Below, in pieces: positions 47,147 through 59,343 of a stretch of 64,000 nt of DNA. Position 1 is the stretch's first letter; every line of letters begins with the position of its first letter. Source of the stretch: Primulina eburnea (Eukaryota; Streptophyta; Magnoliopsida; Lamiales; Gesneriaceae); assembly GCF_022965805.1 (NCBI RefSeq), contig NC_133104.1, forward strand, positions 41,770,682 through 41,834,681, in the 5' to 3' direction. A program made the position numbers and the translations under genes. The notes beneath the pieces were generated by a model. The model was given only the letters and a program-made list of their open reading frames with translations, was not told where the DNA came from and did not search any database.

Positions 47147-47166
47147 ATGCTCTCTATCTTCTGTCA
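47147..47166 (+). promoter_or_regulatory. Putative miR156/157 target site in the SPL 3'UTR
   Basis: The sequence ATGCTCTCTATC then TTCTGTCA matches the miR156 complement with mismatches at the first base, at position 7 (shared with most SPL targets) and at position 10. Its place 112 nt after the stop is exactly where SPL3/4/5-class genes carry the site. The position-10 mismatch faces miRNA nt 11, next to the slicing point. Confidence 0.8.
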
Positions 47167-48714
47167 ATTGCTGGATTTCTATTTCTATTTCTGAGTATAG
47201 CTACGTCTAACTTGAACAATTAATTACTTGAACAATGGATCTGATGGCCTATGTTTTACATTTTTATTTTTTCATTTGATCTTAGAGTTGTGGTAAGGAC
47301 ACAGCCATGAGGATCGATTCCACCAAAATTCCCGTAAAACTTTTCTTTGTGCTCATGTCTCGATCATCTGTCGTGATATCAAGGAACAGTTTTTGCAAAT
47401 GTGAATAGCCCAAGATCACTCCACACCAAGTCAAGTCTTCACGGTTATGAGCAGTTCTTTCATCTTTGCATGCAGTTGTAACTTCGAAGTCGACATGCTA
47501 AAAAGAATAAACTCAAGTATGGCTTCCATCCTTACATCCCTTGCACAAGCACATGCCATGATCTAGAACCCAAACTAAGTCGAAGAAACCAAACACTCCC
47601 CCACTGAATGGCTAATAAATGAGGGGTTTTATTGCCGATGACTATTATAATTCGATTAACAAAAAAAGAACATACGATGCACTTCTATGATACATTAAAA
47701 AAAAGTTGAGTTTTTTAAGAGAATCACAGACGGTTGAATTAAATAACAATTACATTAGAAATAATTATTTGTAATAAAAATGTAGAAAATTATGTGAAAA
47801 CATGTAGTTCATACCTCCAAAGCACAAAAACAAGGTTTTGAAAATGAAACGGAGCATAGCCATTGCTTTTGTATCCAAACTTCTCAGGCTCAGGAGGGCA
47901 ATGTGTTTAGGACACAAAACCTGATGCAGTCCAACCTATTTGGAGCAAGTTTAGGCAAGTTAAATGGATATCAGAAAGAACAACAGGAATTGGTTTTCTT
48001 TATTTCAACGTGTTTCGGTCGGTAATGGGTTTTATGAAAGGCATATAAATGACAATCTATCATATCACACATTCTACTTTATCGCAATATATTAAATATC
48101 GTTTTAAATAGTTTCCATCATTCTTTTGTTATTACTTTATTATAGATAATTATCCAAACAGTTATCGATTTGTCCTATTGTATCAAAGCACTGAGATTAC
48201 ACTTGCATAAAGAAATATTTTATTTAAAAGGACGAATTTGAATAATAGATTTTATATGACATTGATGACTTGAAATTCCTTCAACATAAAGTTATCAAAA
48301 CAAACAAATAGATATAAAATTCACGACTTCAAATCTCTGGTTCCAAGTTCATCCTAAGTTACCAGGAAAAGGATAGGAACGAGTTTACAATTTATCCAAA
48401 AAGACAAGCAGCAGAACACAAGTCATACAGAGCAATATGAGCTGCTTAACAGCAATGTATGATACACCGTATGAATGCAATAAAAGACAGGATTACCCTC
48501 ATCAGAACACGAAATGTTGTTGATTCTTCAGCCTCTGAAGTATAGTAATCAGTTTATAGTATATTACCAGTCATTTGCTCAAACAGCGTTTACCCAGACC
48601 ATCACAACTTACTGCACATGAGTTCACTGGAATAGCTGCTGGTTGTGCTGGGCAGCGCTATATTTTTCAACTTGTTTCTTTCTGCCACAAATTTGGAAAA
48701 TCGAGAACCCTTTG
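47167..48714. other. Spacer between the SPL gene and DEG15
   Basis: SPL 3' flank, then AT-rich DNA without a supportable gene. The final part is probably the DEG15 3'UTR. Confidence 0.5.
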
Positions 48715-51700
48715 TTATTTGCTATTGTCTTCTGTGAGGATTTGAGATGGCTCGTGTAATACGGGTGCCAGCTTTGGATACAGTGGTGGCATCAATGCCC
48801 ATATAGAAGAAAGGTGTTCATTTGGCTTGTCAAGTTCTTCCAAAATCCAAAACTTCTGCAAATCATGAATCATGAGATCATAGATTATTACCAGAAACTT
48901 CATTCGCTTAGGAAGTCAATAATAAGACACTGAAATCTTTTACAGGAGCATCATTCAAGCGACACCCTTCTTATTACGCACACATTTCCTGGAATTTACT
49001 TGGTTGATCTATACCCGTTTCGCATTTTTGCCACCACTATTTTCTCAGATGCTAATTGGGTACTCAAGAAAGAGAGGATAACCTTCGGAGAACTTGAACA
49101 CCAGCTCCAGAGCAGCACACGGCATGTTTAAGTTCAAATGTGGTACGACAGTCCCTCCACCGTGCTTAGCAGTTGCTATGTAACATGAACAACTAAAAGT
49201 TAGATATCAAGCTCCATCTATCTATAACAAGGAAACACTCAAGATGCACGGGTGCCAAAAACTCAGTGTACAAATATGCATGTGTGTATATTGTGTGTAT
49301 TTATATAGATGGAGGAGGAAGAAAGATTTCGATAAAGGAATATTAAGTTCCCAAAATGATTGCAATCTAGAATGGATTTTTATATTTTACCAAGTAATGG
49401 TATACCAGGTGTTGCTCAAATTGATTACACATTTATCACATAAAATTATCATTACCTAGTGACAAGACCATGTGACCATCTGAATTGACAACAGCACCGC
49501 CACTACTGCCAGGATACAACGTAGCCGTTGATTCAAGCATAGCTGGAAAACGCTTTTGCATATTAGGTTCGTACGATCCATGCTTCCAAGCCCCCTTTGC
49601 TTCAATCACTTTGGCTATCACACCAAAGCAGACAGACGGCAGGAAGTCTAAACAACTCATAAAACGTGGAACCCTGTAAATAAACTGTAACTGAAATTAC
49701 AATGATAAAAGAGAATGACATCAACATAGCTTGAAATATTTATCAAGCAGTGGAGTTGCAAAGAACACATCCAAGAGGTACATGAAAATGGTAATTGCTT
49801 CATAATAGAGCATTTCGCCCCTTATGTCGAAATGAAATTTTGATGTGGTGGCTCACATTATTAGTAACAAATTTAACACTAAACTTCCGATCTGTTTGCT
49901 ATTGTAAAAAGGTAAAATAACTTGTTTTTGGTAACTACCAGTCTACCACAATGATTCTTCGAAATAAATATATTAGAATTCTCATTAAAAACACAATTGA
50001 AATAAACTAACTCAATCTTCTTTATCGCACAAGAGAAATGGTCAACTGAGAATGCTAACACCACCAACAAGACATGTATTAATAATAGATCTTACTTCAG
50101 AAGACCAAACCTCATTTAAAATGGTAATCAGTAAAAGAATTTCAAACAACGCCGTAAACTTTGCTAGCAACAACAATATCTATACTTGTATAAACAGGGT
50201 AACAATCCCATTGTAATTAACATCCAGATAGCAGGAAATGAGGAAAACATGAACCATCAAGTAACAGAACTGCCATGAAGACTAGATGGAACTTACCACA
50301 TCGAGGCCCAAAAAGCCCGTGCCCAATTACATATGCCTTTGATCCAGGTGAAGGACAACTGAAGTCCATCACTATAGGACAGAGTTGATCAGAAGTAAAC
50401 TCAATCTGCAGCAATGCAATATCTAAAGGCCCTTTCGATATACAAACTATGCTAGCATTAGTCCACAGCCAAGGGTCCATAAAATCTAATCGCGCACGTA
50501 TGCCCCTTTGGCCTATGCCCGTCGAGCTGTGTCTAGATAACGTATTTTCGTTGGTAAGATAATTTGTTGGCAGCAGATTCTGATTGGACTTATAAAATGT
50601 TTTAAGCGTCCGTGACTTGGTCATATTTCTTTCACTATTTACAGAAGTCTTGCCAAACCTCCATGGCTCCAGGAGATGAGCATTGTAAGAACCAGACCTT
50701 TGTTATTAAGCACAATTCCAGAAGCCCATGATCCATCATCACTGGTAATCAGACAAATTGAAGCCATTGCCTTCTCAACACGAGATGGAATCTGGAAACC
50801 TGAATGGATAGATAATGCAAATTAGTTAAGAACTCAACTGAGCAACGTTCAAATGCCTTCTTCACTGTAGTATCCAGCTTACCATTGTTCAAGTTGATTC
50901 CATTATGTGGAAAAAGAGTCTCATCCTGCAGCAAGTCACTGCAAGAAATTGCAATTGCTTCCCATGGAATAACCAGCTGTCAATAAAAGCTACAGTTTTT
51001 GTAAAGCAGACATGAAGCAATCAAAGACAAAAAAGATTTCCTGGGAAACCTGATTATCTCTATGTATCATGTGAATAATCTTTGATGCAAAGAACACATT
51101 TAACATGTCTAGGAAAACACTCTTTACAAGACACGGAAGAAAGTTGCGCTTAGGGTACTTTAAAATATTAAAATAACAGATGCATAAATAAAGTTCACAT
51201 TTAAAATCTCAAAAGGTCAATGATTTTACAGAAGACCAGCGTAAATTGACAGTGTCATAGATGATTCATCATTGTATATCAAACAATAGATTCAGTTTTT
51301 CCCAAAGACTACATTCAGTTTTCATCAGATCTCGTTCATATCAAATAAAACCAACACCAACATTTGAAAGTAATGTTTATCTGGCATACCTGAATCTCAG
51401 TACCACTAATTTTTTGTCGCAGTGGTCTAGTCAAAAGACCAACAAATTGAGCTTGTTCATCAAAAACTGGGCTACCTTCCTTTCCTGAGATACATAAAGC
51501 AACAAAGCTGTCATGAAAGACAGGACAAATAGAGCATAATAAGAACTTCAGAGTTCAGACTAGACACTCACCAGGAAGGCATCTAATATCAGCCATCAAT
51601 AAAGATCTACTGAAGGAACTGGATGGATAGGTATTGGCAACTGACCCAATCGAAATACTGAATCCCAAAGAAACAAGATGAGAAAGAGCATCTCAAACAC

Positions 51701-54700
51701 AAATGGGAATATATAAAGATATTATGATAATACGGCCCTAGGCTAGCAGTATGACAGTCTTTTAGTTCAAAGAAAGCAACCATAAGTAACTTGGGATTGC
51801 CTAAATTTAGATTATACAATCAATGCAGCAACAAAGAAAGCAGAAACCTTCATATCTGGTCAACAAATATATATGCATTTAGTCGTTCCCTTCTAAGTTG
51901 CATTACAGGAAAAATAAACAAGAATTGAGGAGAAAATCAAGCAAAGCAGCAGCAATTACTTGTCAAAGAAGTGAACAGGAGACAATATGCCAAAAGGAGA
52001 ACCCAATACTAGAAGAAGATCTCCTCTCTTTGGGACAGATGTTAGAAACTTTGGCAAATTCTGAGGAAAAAAGAAGGCTTGCCATCATTTTCAGTGCTTC
52101 GGAATAGATTGTAGCAAAAAAAAAAAAGTAAATTTAATGACAATATATGGCAAACCTATAACTTGTTAAAGATATGTGATTCCACCAACATAAGGTACAA
52201 AATTAATACCACCATGGACTGTTTAAAAGGAAATGCTAGCAACGCAATCCTCGTAGCTGATTGTCCCATGAGACTTGGATTGCTTGAATCGGTCCCCAGC
52301 ACAAGCCACTGACTCTGGAAGGATGAATTCTCAACCTGAAATGATCATTTGATAGTTCCTGTTACAATTGTGCCAGTATGGGTCCAGAATTTATCCAGAT
52401 TGTAGGAGCAAAGTCATTCACATCAAGCAAACTTACATCCCAAAAGAAATTGAAATATAAATTCAAAGCATATCAGAACATAGCGGAATTAAATTTTAAC
52501 GAACTATGCACACAAAAAACCTATAAATCTTGGCAATCTGTTGTTTACTTTTCTGCCGCCGTTATTTCTAAAACAATCTTATTTGAACCTTCATACTCTG
52601 ACGTCCTTAAGATCTTCATCATCAGACTATAATTTCCATAAGAACCTTGCTAATGCATTTCTTAAAACTGTCTGTTGTAACTAAAAGAAAATACAGAAAT
52701 TTCACATATTGACATTTAGCTAAAAATAATTGTACTGGTACGCAGTCTTCACATGCCAATGTAACTATGTCCATTCAAGGTTACGGACATGCATCAATAG
52801 CATATATATTTCGTTTTTATGCTACTATACAAATAGGAAAAGTAATAAACAATATCATAATCAGACAGGTAGGCAGATGTTGAGATGTGATTATACACCT
52901 GTGCATGGGAATTGCCAATAATATGTTGAGGACCGCGGCTATGAGATGCTAGAGACCAACCAACTTCCCAAGCATTTTCCATTAAACCACAAGAAGCTAC
53001 AATTAGTGACTGAACGGCAGCAGATGATTGTGGAATGTCAACCTTCACAGAAAGTTATCATCAACCAAGTCACATTATTCATAATGCTTTAACCATGATT
53101 GAGCAGGAAGATACGCGTGATAGTATCCCAAATATGAAAGGATATAAATCATGAGAAGCCCAGCAGTATAATATGAAAGAAAGACTCATGCTATGTGCTT
53201 ATAAGATTTAATGCTATTGTATTTGCTACCAGTGTGAAAAGGAATGATAAAAATGGTTAGCTTCACAATTCAGAGGCTCACTTAGGTTCTAATTCCACCA
53301 GTGTTGAATAAAATGCTTACTATTCATCAGTGTTCTAAAAGGTGCTAGGCGGCGCCTAGGCTGTGGGCGGTTGCCCACCGCCTCGATTTTTGGCTGGGCG
53401 ACGGGGCTGGGCGCTGCCACATTAAGCGGCCGCCTAGGCGGCCCGGGCGCCGCCTAGGCGGGATGGTCGCCGCCTGGGCGGATAGCCTAGGCGGATCTGT
53501 TAATATCTATATATTTTGTCGGAAAAATGTTGAAGTATCATGGATGATACGAAGGTTGTAGCAAACATATGATAGTGATTGACCAATATTAGTAATATAT
53601 AAAAACGTATTAATATCTATATACTAAATATTATTAATTTATTATTGCATAGAAAATCATAGTTTTAGACATAAAAGTTGTATTTTATAGTAAAACTCGT
53701 ATATGTCACAAGATTTTTGGGCTTAAAAAAAAACCGCCTAAACGCTTAGGCGCTAGGCGGTAAGTGACCGCCCGCCTACCGCCTACCGCTTTTTAGAACA
53801 CTGCTATTCATATGAGTTCAGCAGTCAGCCAAGGTAAAGACTCCTTGTCCGGACGGTCATCATTATCTTCTGCATCATATTTTCCCTAGTCATAAAAAAG
53901 TACGAAATCTTGAGATCTCGCATGCATCCATTCTCATTCACCATCGGTATAGGTGTTACAAAACTAAGAAATTTCTGAGAGCTAATCATACCTCCGCCAA
54001 TATATCAATTTTAGCACCTTGTGTCAGATGAGCCTTGTCATAAAGAATTAAAGCACAAGAGTTAACAGGGGAAAGAGCATAGAAATGCCCATGAACCACC
54101 CCAAAGAAATATAATACATGCAATCTCTGGGTACATGAGAATAAGTAAAAAGACCCAACCTGTACTGCATTGTCCCTATATTGTGACGATAAAAATGGTT
54201 CAATCACAGATGCAACTGTCGAAACAAATACTGTCCCAGAATCTTTTGTCTCGGTGGGAACCCATAAAAAGCGGTTCATTCGACCCTATCCTGCGGGCAC
54301 TGCCCGCAGAGGTCGATCAAACTGCTCGGATTTTTCCGAGTCAATTTTTTTTTTTTTACATGGAGGTGGGCCCAGATCACTCATGTGAAGTGATCCGAGC
54401 CGTTCATTGCCCGTGCAGGCACTACCTGCACGGGCAGGGTGAACAGAACCATAAAAAGCATTCCTGACGCTGAGAGTGTTGTCCTGCCTGAACTACAACA
54501 GCACAATAACAAGCTTTCAGTTCAATGAATACGTCAAAACACAAATCCATCACAACTTACTTGTAATGGTGAAATGCCTGATTTATCATTTTCAAACCCT
54601 TTGGGTCCTGATAGTCATGAAGAACAAAACATCCATTACCATAACGATATAAGCATCAACTTCCACACACACACAAAAAACTTCAAGAATCTTCACACGA

Positions 54701-54968
54701 GAAGTTAAAGAGTCCGAAAATCAAGTTAAAAGCACAACAATCTAGAATCTTCAAACAGAGATGAAATAGCATAAACAATTCGTGAAACGAAATATAAAAC
54801 CTCGAGAATCTTGAAATCCGGATTACAATTCAAGAAATTATCAATAAATAAGCTTAATCGAGCTCTCGAAAGGGCAAAAAGACAATATAAGGGATGACTT
54901 ACAGGGCCTTGAACGCGAACCATAACCGCGAAGTTTCGCGCAAAATCAGCAACCTCAGGAAGACCCAT
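48715..54968 (-). CDS. DEG15: Glyoxysomal/peroxisomal processing protease DEG15-like (apparently damaged)
   Basis: Minus-strand exons: 54968-54903 ([20 protein letters not shown]), 54607-54561, 54492-~54160 interrupted by a MITE, 54033-53992, 53042-52899, 52335-52210, 52060-51960, 51657-51572, 51484-51390, 50976-50883, 50799-50297, 49647 to about 49463, about 49176-49090 and a last exon ending 48715. Recognisable blocks include [59 protein letters not shown] (catalytic Asp region), [12 protein letters not shown] and [16 protein letters not shown] (catalytic Ser). DEG15 is a trypsin-like protease that removes PTS2 presequences from peroxisomal enzymes. Two lesions stand out: a 178-bp MITE inside exon 3, and a one-base loss in the LTNAH motif holding the catalytic His (near 50683). 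The last splice junction is unclear. The product may be non-functional, unless the indel is an assembly error. Confidence 0.85.
53328..53803. mobile_element. hAT-like MITE in a DEG15 intron
   Basis: 476 bp with terminal inverted repeats CAGTGTTCTAAAA and TTTTAGAACACTG, and exact 8-bp target duplication CTATTCAT (53320-53327 and 53804-53811). The subterminal parts are rich in CTAGGCGG/CCGCCTAGG palindromes. An 8-bp duplication and CAGTG ends fit the hAT superfamily. Non-coding. Confidence 0.92.
54273..54450. mobile_element. Mutator-like MITE inserted in DEG15 exon 3
   Basis: 178 bp with exact 9-bp target duplication ATAAAAAGC (54264-54272 and 54451-54459). The imperfect terminal repeats are GGTTCATTCGACCCT and, from the other end, GGTTCTGTTCACCCT. 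Internal GC-rich hairpins are CCTGCGGGCACTGCCCGCAG and TGCCCGTGCAGG/CCTGCACGGGCA. It is distinct from the GAGACGGTCTC family. The target duplication reads CTTTTTATGG-like sequence on both sides on the coding strand. Confidence 0.92.
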
Positions 54969-55113
54969 GAAGACATCTTTCAACGAAGTTCCACACTGTG
55001 ATTGAATACCACAATATATATCCCCTTTATCAATTAAGGTTTGCTAGAAAATTAAATGGTTTTGCAGAGCATGGAAGCGTGATGACACAACAGACAGGAT
55101 ATCTGTTTCCGAA

Positions 55114-55323
55114 TTAGGAGGTATCTAAAGATAAATTGAAGCCGTCACCCGGTCCGCCGCCACTACCATTCTTAAACACTTGTTCCACACTTCCGTTTTC
55201 GCCTTCTGGTGTCGAAATATTCTCCGTGGAATTAGAGTTAGGAACTCGGAATGTTGCAACGGCTGTCAGGTTGTGGTCTAATATTTCGAAGGTTTTTGCA
55301 ATAATCTGAGAAAAATCCCACAA
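55114..55323 (-). CDS. Short open frame upstream of DEG15, function unknown
   Basis: A 69-codon frame reads MWDFSQIIAKTFEILDHNLT and ends GGGPGDGFNLSLDTS. It starts about 355 bp upstream of the DEG15 ATG on the same strand. No domain is recognised. The composition is protein-like, but length and context are weak evidence. It could be a small gene, a decayed exon or a uORF region. Confidence 0.22.
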   Translation of the reverse strand: MWDFSQIIAKTFEILDHNLTAVATFRVPNSNSTENISTPEGENGSVEQVFKNGSGGGPGDGFNLSLDTS

Positions 55324-55365
55324 GTCGGTTGCTGACTTGTGTTGATTGAATTTTACACTGTTTTT

Positions 55366-55519
55366 GCTAAAAATTTGTGTGAGAAGATCTCATGAATCGA
55401 CGGGTCTTTTATTTAGGTCATCCATAAAAAATTATTATTTTTTATTGTGAACATCAGTAGGATTGACCTGTCTCACAAATAAAGATTCGTGAAATCGTCT
55501 CACCATAAATCTACTCTTT
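55366..55519 (+). mobile_element. Mutator-like MITE, degenerate copy K
   Basis: Motifs AATTTGTGTGAGAAGATCTC, ATTTAGGTCATCC, TTTTTATTGTGAACAT, GATTGACCTGTCTCAC and CGTGAAATCGTCTCAC are in family order, but shortened and mutated. Confidence 0.65.
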
Positions 55520-56868
55520 CATTTAAATCCACGTACATGTCCAATGATTGAATTGTATACTTTACTCAAATATCGTATTACCACCTATAACTGTATTTTT
55601 CAAATTTGAATTATTTCGAATAAATTATATGTATTTACTAAGTTGATGAGAACAATAAGGAAAAATGTATAAAAATTAACAAATTAAACATTATACAAAA
55701 ATAATAAAATATTAGAAACAATTATCTTGAGATCATATCCAACAAAAATATTATCAACTATATACTAATAATTTTCCTCATTTTATCCAACTAATATCAT
55801 TAAAAAAACATATTAAAATTAACATCGTAGAAAAATCATATCTATATATATATATATTAATCTGCTCGAGTATTCATTTAAAATTAGACAAGTTAATTAC
55901 TAAGAACAATGATGTGATGTTAATGGTGGTGAATGATATGGAGAAACAAAGTAAGACTTAAAAAAACAAGAGGAAACAAAATGGAGTAAAACCCGAAATA
56001 TGAACGATTCATAAGGAAAAAAATAAGAAAACCATCGAAGAGATGAATCAACATCAAATCCGATGATAAAAAAGAAACATAAAAATTAGATGGGATTACG
56101 GAATTTAATCGAAAAATAAGCGAGAAACATGAAATAAAAAAGAAAAATATATTGAATGATTAAAAAAACAAAAAAAATATTTGAGAAATTAAATAATAGT
56201 TGTTTGAAATGATAGATAAATGTGGAATAATATTTTTTATTGAATAATTTGTGGAAAAAAAATTATGTGTTTATATTGATTCACAAATATAATAGAATAC
56301 TCAAGTTCATGTAAGTACTTTGCTACAAGTACATAACAAAACTAGGAGATGGACGGATGAGATAAACTTTAAATTTATTTTATTATACTATACAAAACAT
56401 TTGAAATCTTAAAAAAAATTGAAAAAGTAAAGACTATTTTTTTTATAAGAAGAAGGAGATTTTGTTCCACACCCCACCCTGCCCATCCATGCAAGACCAC
56501 CGACTCCGGGTCGGTCCTACCGAAGCAAATGTTGTCGCACAAAACCAACACACAAATTACATTGGAATATTCATCATGATAGACTCGGCAAGTGTGTGTG
56601 TGTGTATAAAGTGAAAATGACATGGTCAACAAGTTCAAATGGGTGCACCAATACTTGATGTCCTTGTCTTGGAGTATCCGACAAGTTTAACCTTGAACGC
56701 ATCGGCCAAATCCCTGTAAGCGGATCATTTATAACGAAGAGATGAACTTTAAGAGAATGATTCGGCCTTCTTGCAAAGTGGATCCATAAAAGAAATAGTG
56801 AGATAGGCATGTCAATGTCACAATGGCCGGTTGAGACTTTAGAATGAGTACAAATGCACAACAATCCA
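55520..56868. other. AT-rich intergenic DNA
   Basis: No gene seen. A short (TA)n lies at about 55842-55857 and a (TG)n run at about 56591-56605. The last ~300 bp is the upstream region of the gene at 56974. Confidence 0.5.
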
Positions 56869-56876
56869 TATAAAAG
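56869..56876 (+). promoter_or_regulatory. TATA box of the gene at 56974
   Basis: TATAAAAG, 98 bp upstream of the ATG, in a suitable position for a ~65-nt 5'UTR. Confidence 0.5.
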
Positions 56877-56973
56877 ATAAGCATTTCACCCAATCACCAT
56901 CTCCACGGTTCGCATATAAATTCTTGGAAATCCGGCAAGGCTTTCTGCGTACTTGCTACAAGTCTATACCAAC

Positions 56974-57414
56974 ATGCCAAAGAAAATGTCACCAGACGTG
57001 GCTGCCGAAGTCGCCTCCAGTGAGTCTCTGTCCTTCGCGGGGCTCGTATGCATTCAAGACCAGCCTTCGGACCCTGTAAAAGAAGGTTCCAAAGTGAAGA
57101 AACAACAGCCTGAGTTTGAATTTAAATCTATGGCTCAATACCCAAACGAGGAATACGAGAAGGGATCCCTGTTTCCCAATGGTCAGCATTTATCACATGA
57201 GGCAACTGCAGTTCTTTCAGATCAACCTCGATTTCTAAAGCGAATGGAATTAGAAGATTTCTTATCACCAATTCAGGGCAATCGGAGACGATCAGAAAAG
57301 AAAAACAAAACACGCACTGCGAGAAAAAGTTTTAGCCAGAAACTATTCCAGTCATTTGTCAAGCCATGCAATAACTGTCGGACTGTCCAGACAACACCAT
57401 CAGTAAAAGTATGA
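56974..57414 (+). CDS. Small basic plant protein of unknown function
   Basis: An open frame of 146 residues from the first ATG (MPKKMSPDVAAEVASSESLS then FAGLVCIQDQ) to a TGA. The N-terminal ESLSFAGLV motif and a following acidic/aromatic FEFKSM element look like a conserved plant family without a defined domain. The C-terminus is strongly basic (NRRRSEKKNKTRTARKSF then SQKLFQSF) and ends with a Cys pair (KPCNNCRT). No signal peptide or membrane segment is visible. A basic tail with short aromatic repeats suggests a membrane-periphery or nuclear regulatory protein, but that is a guess. The final codons include AAA/GTATGA, a possible donor, so a second exon cannot be excluded. Confidence 0.7.
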   Translation: MPKKMSPDVAAEVASSESLSFAGLVCIQDQPSDPVKEGSKVKKQQPEFEFKSMAQYPNEEYEKGSLFPNGQHLSHEATAVLSDQPRFLKRMELEDFLSPIQGNRRRSEKKNKTRTARKSFSQKLFQSFVKPCNNCRTVQTTPSVKV

Positions 57415-58379
57415 GCATTACAACGAGGAAAAAAACGATCCCAGGCCTCAATCTACTTCATTTTATTACTGTCATTCATTTATTTTTCCAATATAGCCTA
57501 TTGTTTGTTACGTCCAATCCTTCTAATTTTTCCAGCACAAATATGTTAGATTGAATTGAGCAGCGTACTTCGGCTTCAATTTTTCGAACAAGAACTTATA
57601 TGAAACTTAAGATCTTCTAAATCTGTCTTCGCAAAACAATTAGCAATTAAACCGATGCGCATACATAATGTTTGATTGAAAAATATCACGAGTTCATTCA
57701 ATACTCGTTTGTGAACAGAAATGTTTGTTAATATGCATTATTGAATAAATTTTGAATTTTTACAGATATTGTTGTGAGAAACTCTGGAGTATTTGCCATT
57801 ACAAAGATCTAAATCTTGTGGCGTTAAATGAGAAATATGTCTTCGAGTTGTCGGAGAAATGGCAGCAAAAAGCAATCAATTTCCGGTGAAGTTTGGTCTA
57901 CTTTACATTTGCGTATGCACAACGTCCTGGTTGGATTTCCAACACAAAAGACATCTAGTTTTTTTCTGCTCACGGAATAAATGTCAGTTTGGTGTAGTAA
58001 TGTTTATGAATTAATTAAATACATCAAGAAGAACTTGTTATAATGTTACATGGTCCTTTCTGGATAGCATCTGGGTACTCACCAGGAGGTAAAGTGAATC
58101 GTTAGGTATATATGAAATGTGACAGTGAGATGTGAAAGTTCAACTTGTATGATTTTAGGTTGGTAATGTGCGTAAGCTTGAGCATCTCTATGATTCTAAC
58201 GTGCTCTTGGGTGTTTCTTGGATGTGTTTGCCTAACCTGCACGGGTACACCTCATCTTGATTACACTCCTATGAGCTAATTATATGGGAGCGATTCCGAC
58301 AACTTTCAAGAAATCTATTCTCGTTAGCTAGGTGATAATGAAATGAATTGGAATTGCAGAGAGATCCCTTTGTAGCAAT
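57415..58379. other. Intergenic DNA with one coding-like stretch
   Basis: Holds the 3' flank of the preceding gene. At about 57770-57885 (+) a short frame reads CEKLWSICHYKDLNLVALNE before a stop and follows a good acceptor (TTTTTACAG). It may be a lost exon; unassigned. Confidence 0.35.
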
Positions 58380-58760
58380 ATTTTGGGGTCAAAAGGCACC
58401 TCCTTTCATGTTCCGAAATAAGTGGGAGAATCGCAAAGGTTTTTTGGTGGAGGTGGATAAAAATTGGAACATTGATGTTTCCGGTCTTGGATTGGTCGAG
58501 CTTGCCCTGAAACTTAAGATACTGGATTCACATCTTAAACGGTAGAGTGATACCATTTTTGCGAATATCTTTGATGAAGTTAGAGCAACATCGTCCGAGG
58601 CTGCCAAGGTAATCTCGTCGAAGTGAACAAGAGATGCAGTTTCGAAAAAAAAATGTGCGTTTTGAAGAAGCATTTTGGGAACAAAAAGAAATTTGTAGGT
58701 GCTAGTGGACCAGGAACGCAACACTGAATTGTCGTGATAGTGATCAAGAAGCGACCAGTT
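58380..58760 (+). mobile_element. LINE remnant (between endonuclease and reverse transcriptase)
   Basis: Reads APPFMFRNKWENRKGFLVEV, then WNIDVSG, LALKLKILDSHLKRW and, after a frame break, IFANIFDEVR. This is the P-F-x-F-x-N-x-W / W / KLK-x-LK-x-W / VFG-x-IF pattern of the linker in plant LINE polyproteins. It contains stops and ends quickly, so it is a relic. Confidence 0.65.
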
Positions 58761-59343
58761 TTGTCAACTATTTGGCCTCCTAGCTGCGGTGATGGATTTC
58801 TTTGGCGGTACTGAACTGCTTCAAGTACAAATCACGATAGAATAATTAAGAGAGAATGGGCCTTCAGACACATCTATCTTTACAAATCATATTTATGATG
58901 ATTTATTCGTTGCGCTAAGACCTTTTAAATTAATATTCTTATCAACTATGCTCAAGCATACACCAGAACGAGTTAACAAGCATACATTAAGTATGCATGG
59001 CAAAAAAGCCTTGATATTGGTTACGTGCAAGTGATCAAACATCTAATTGAATAGCATGGACATCCATAAATCTTAAAAGATTTGAGTGCTTTCAACCTCT
59101 GATTCTTTTTTAGAGGTTGAAAACACTACTTAAATTCTTGAAATTGATTCATTAAAAATAAGTAACAGGTTTTACATGAGATGTAGTAGTACCCAAGTAA
59201 AAACTAGCTACAGTTTTCACCTGGGATCACTTTAGAAATTTAGAAAGGTGGTCGTTTTTGAATAATTATAACACTATACATTTATATAGAGTATAAACAA
59301 CTCACAATTTACCTAGTAACATAGATAATACTAGTGGAAATAA

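Noticed and set aside
48990..49463. Apparent frameshift in DEG15 around GHMVLSL / TAKHGGGT
   Set aside because: The observed frame carries through the intron (phase 1 on both sides) into [19 protein letters not shown], so the region is divergent but open and not a second lesion.
51898..52107. Plus-strand open frame inside DEG15
   Set aside because: It is the antisense shadow of the exon encoding [20 protein letters not shown].
58389..58724. 111-codon minus-strand frame
   Set aside because: Antisense to the plus-strand LINE relic, which has the recognisable motifs.
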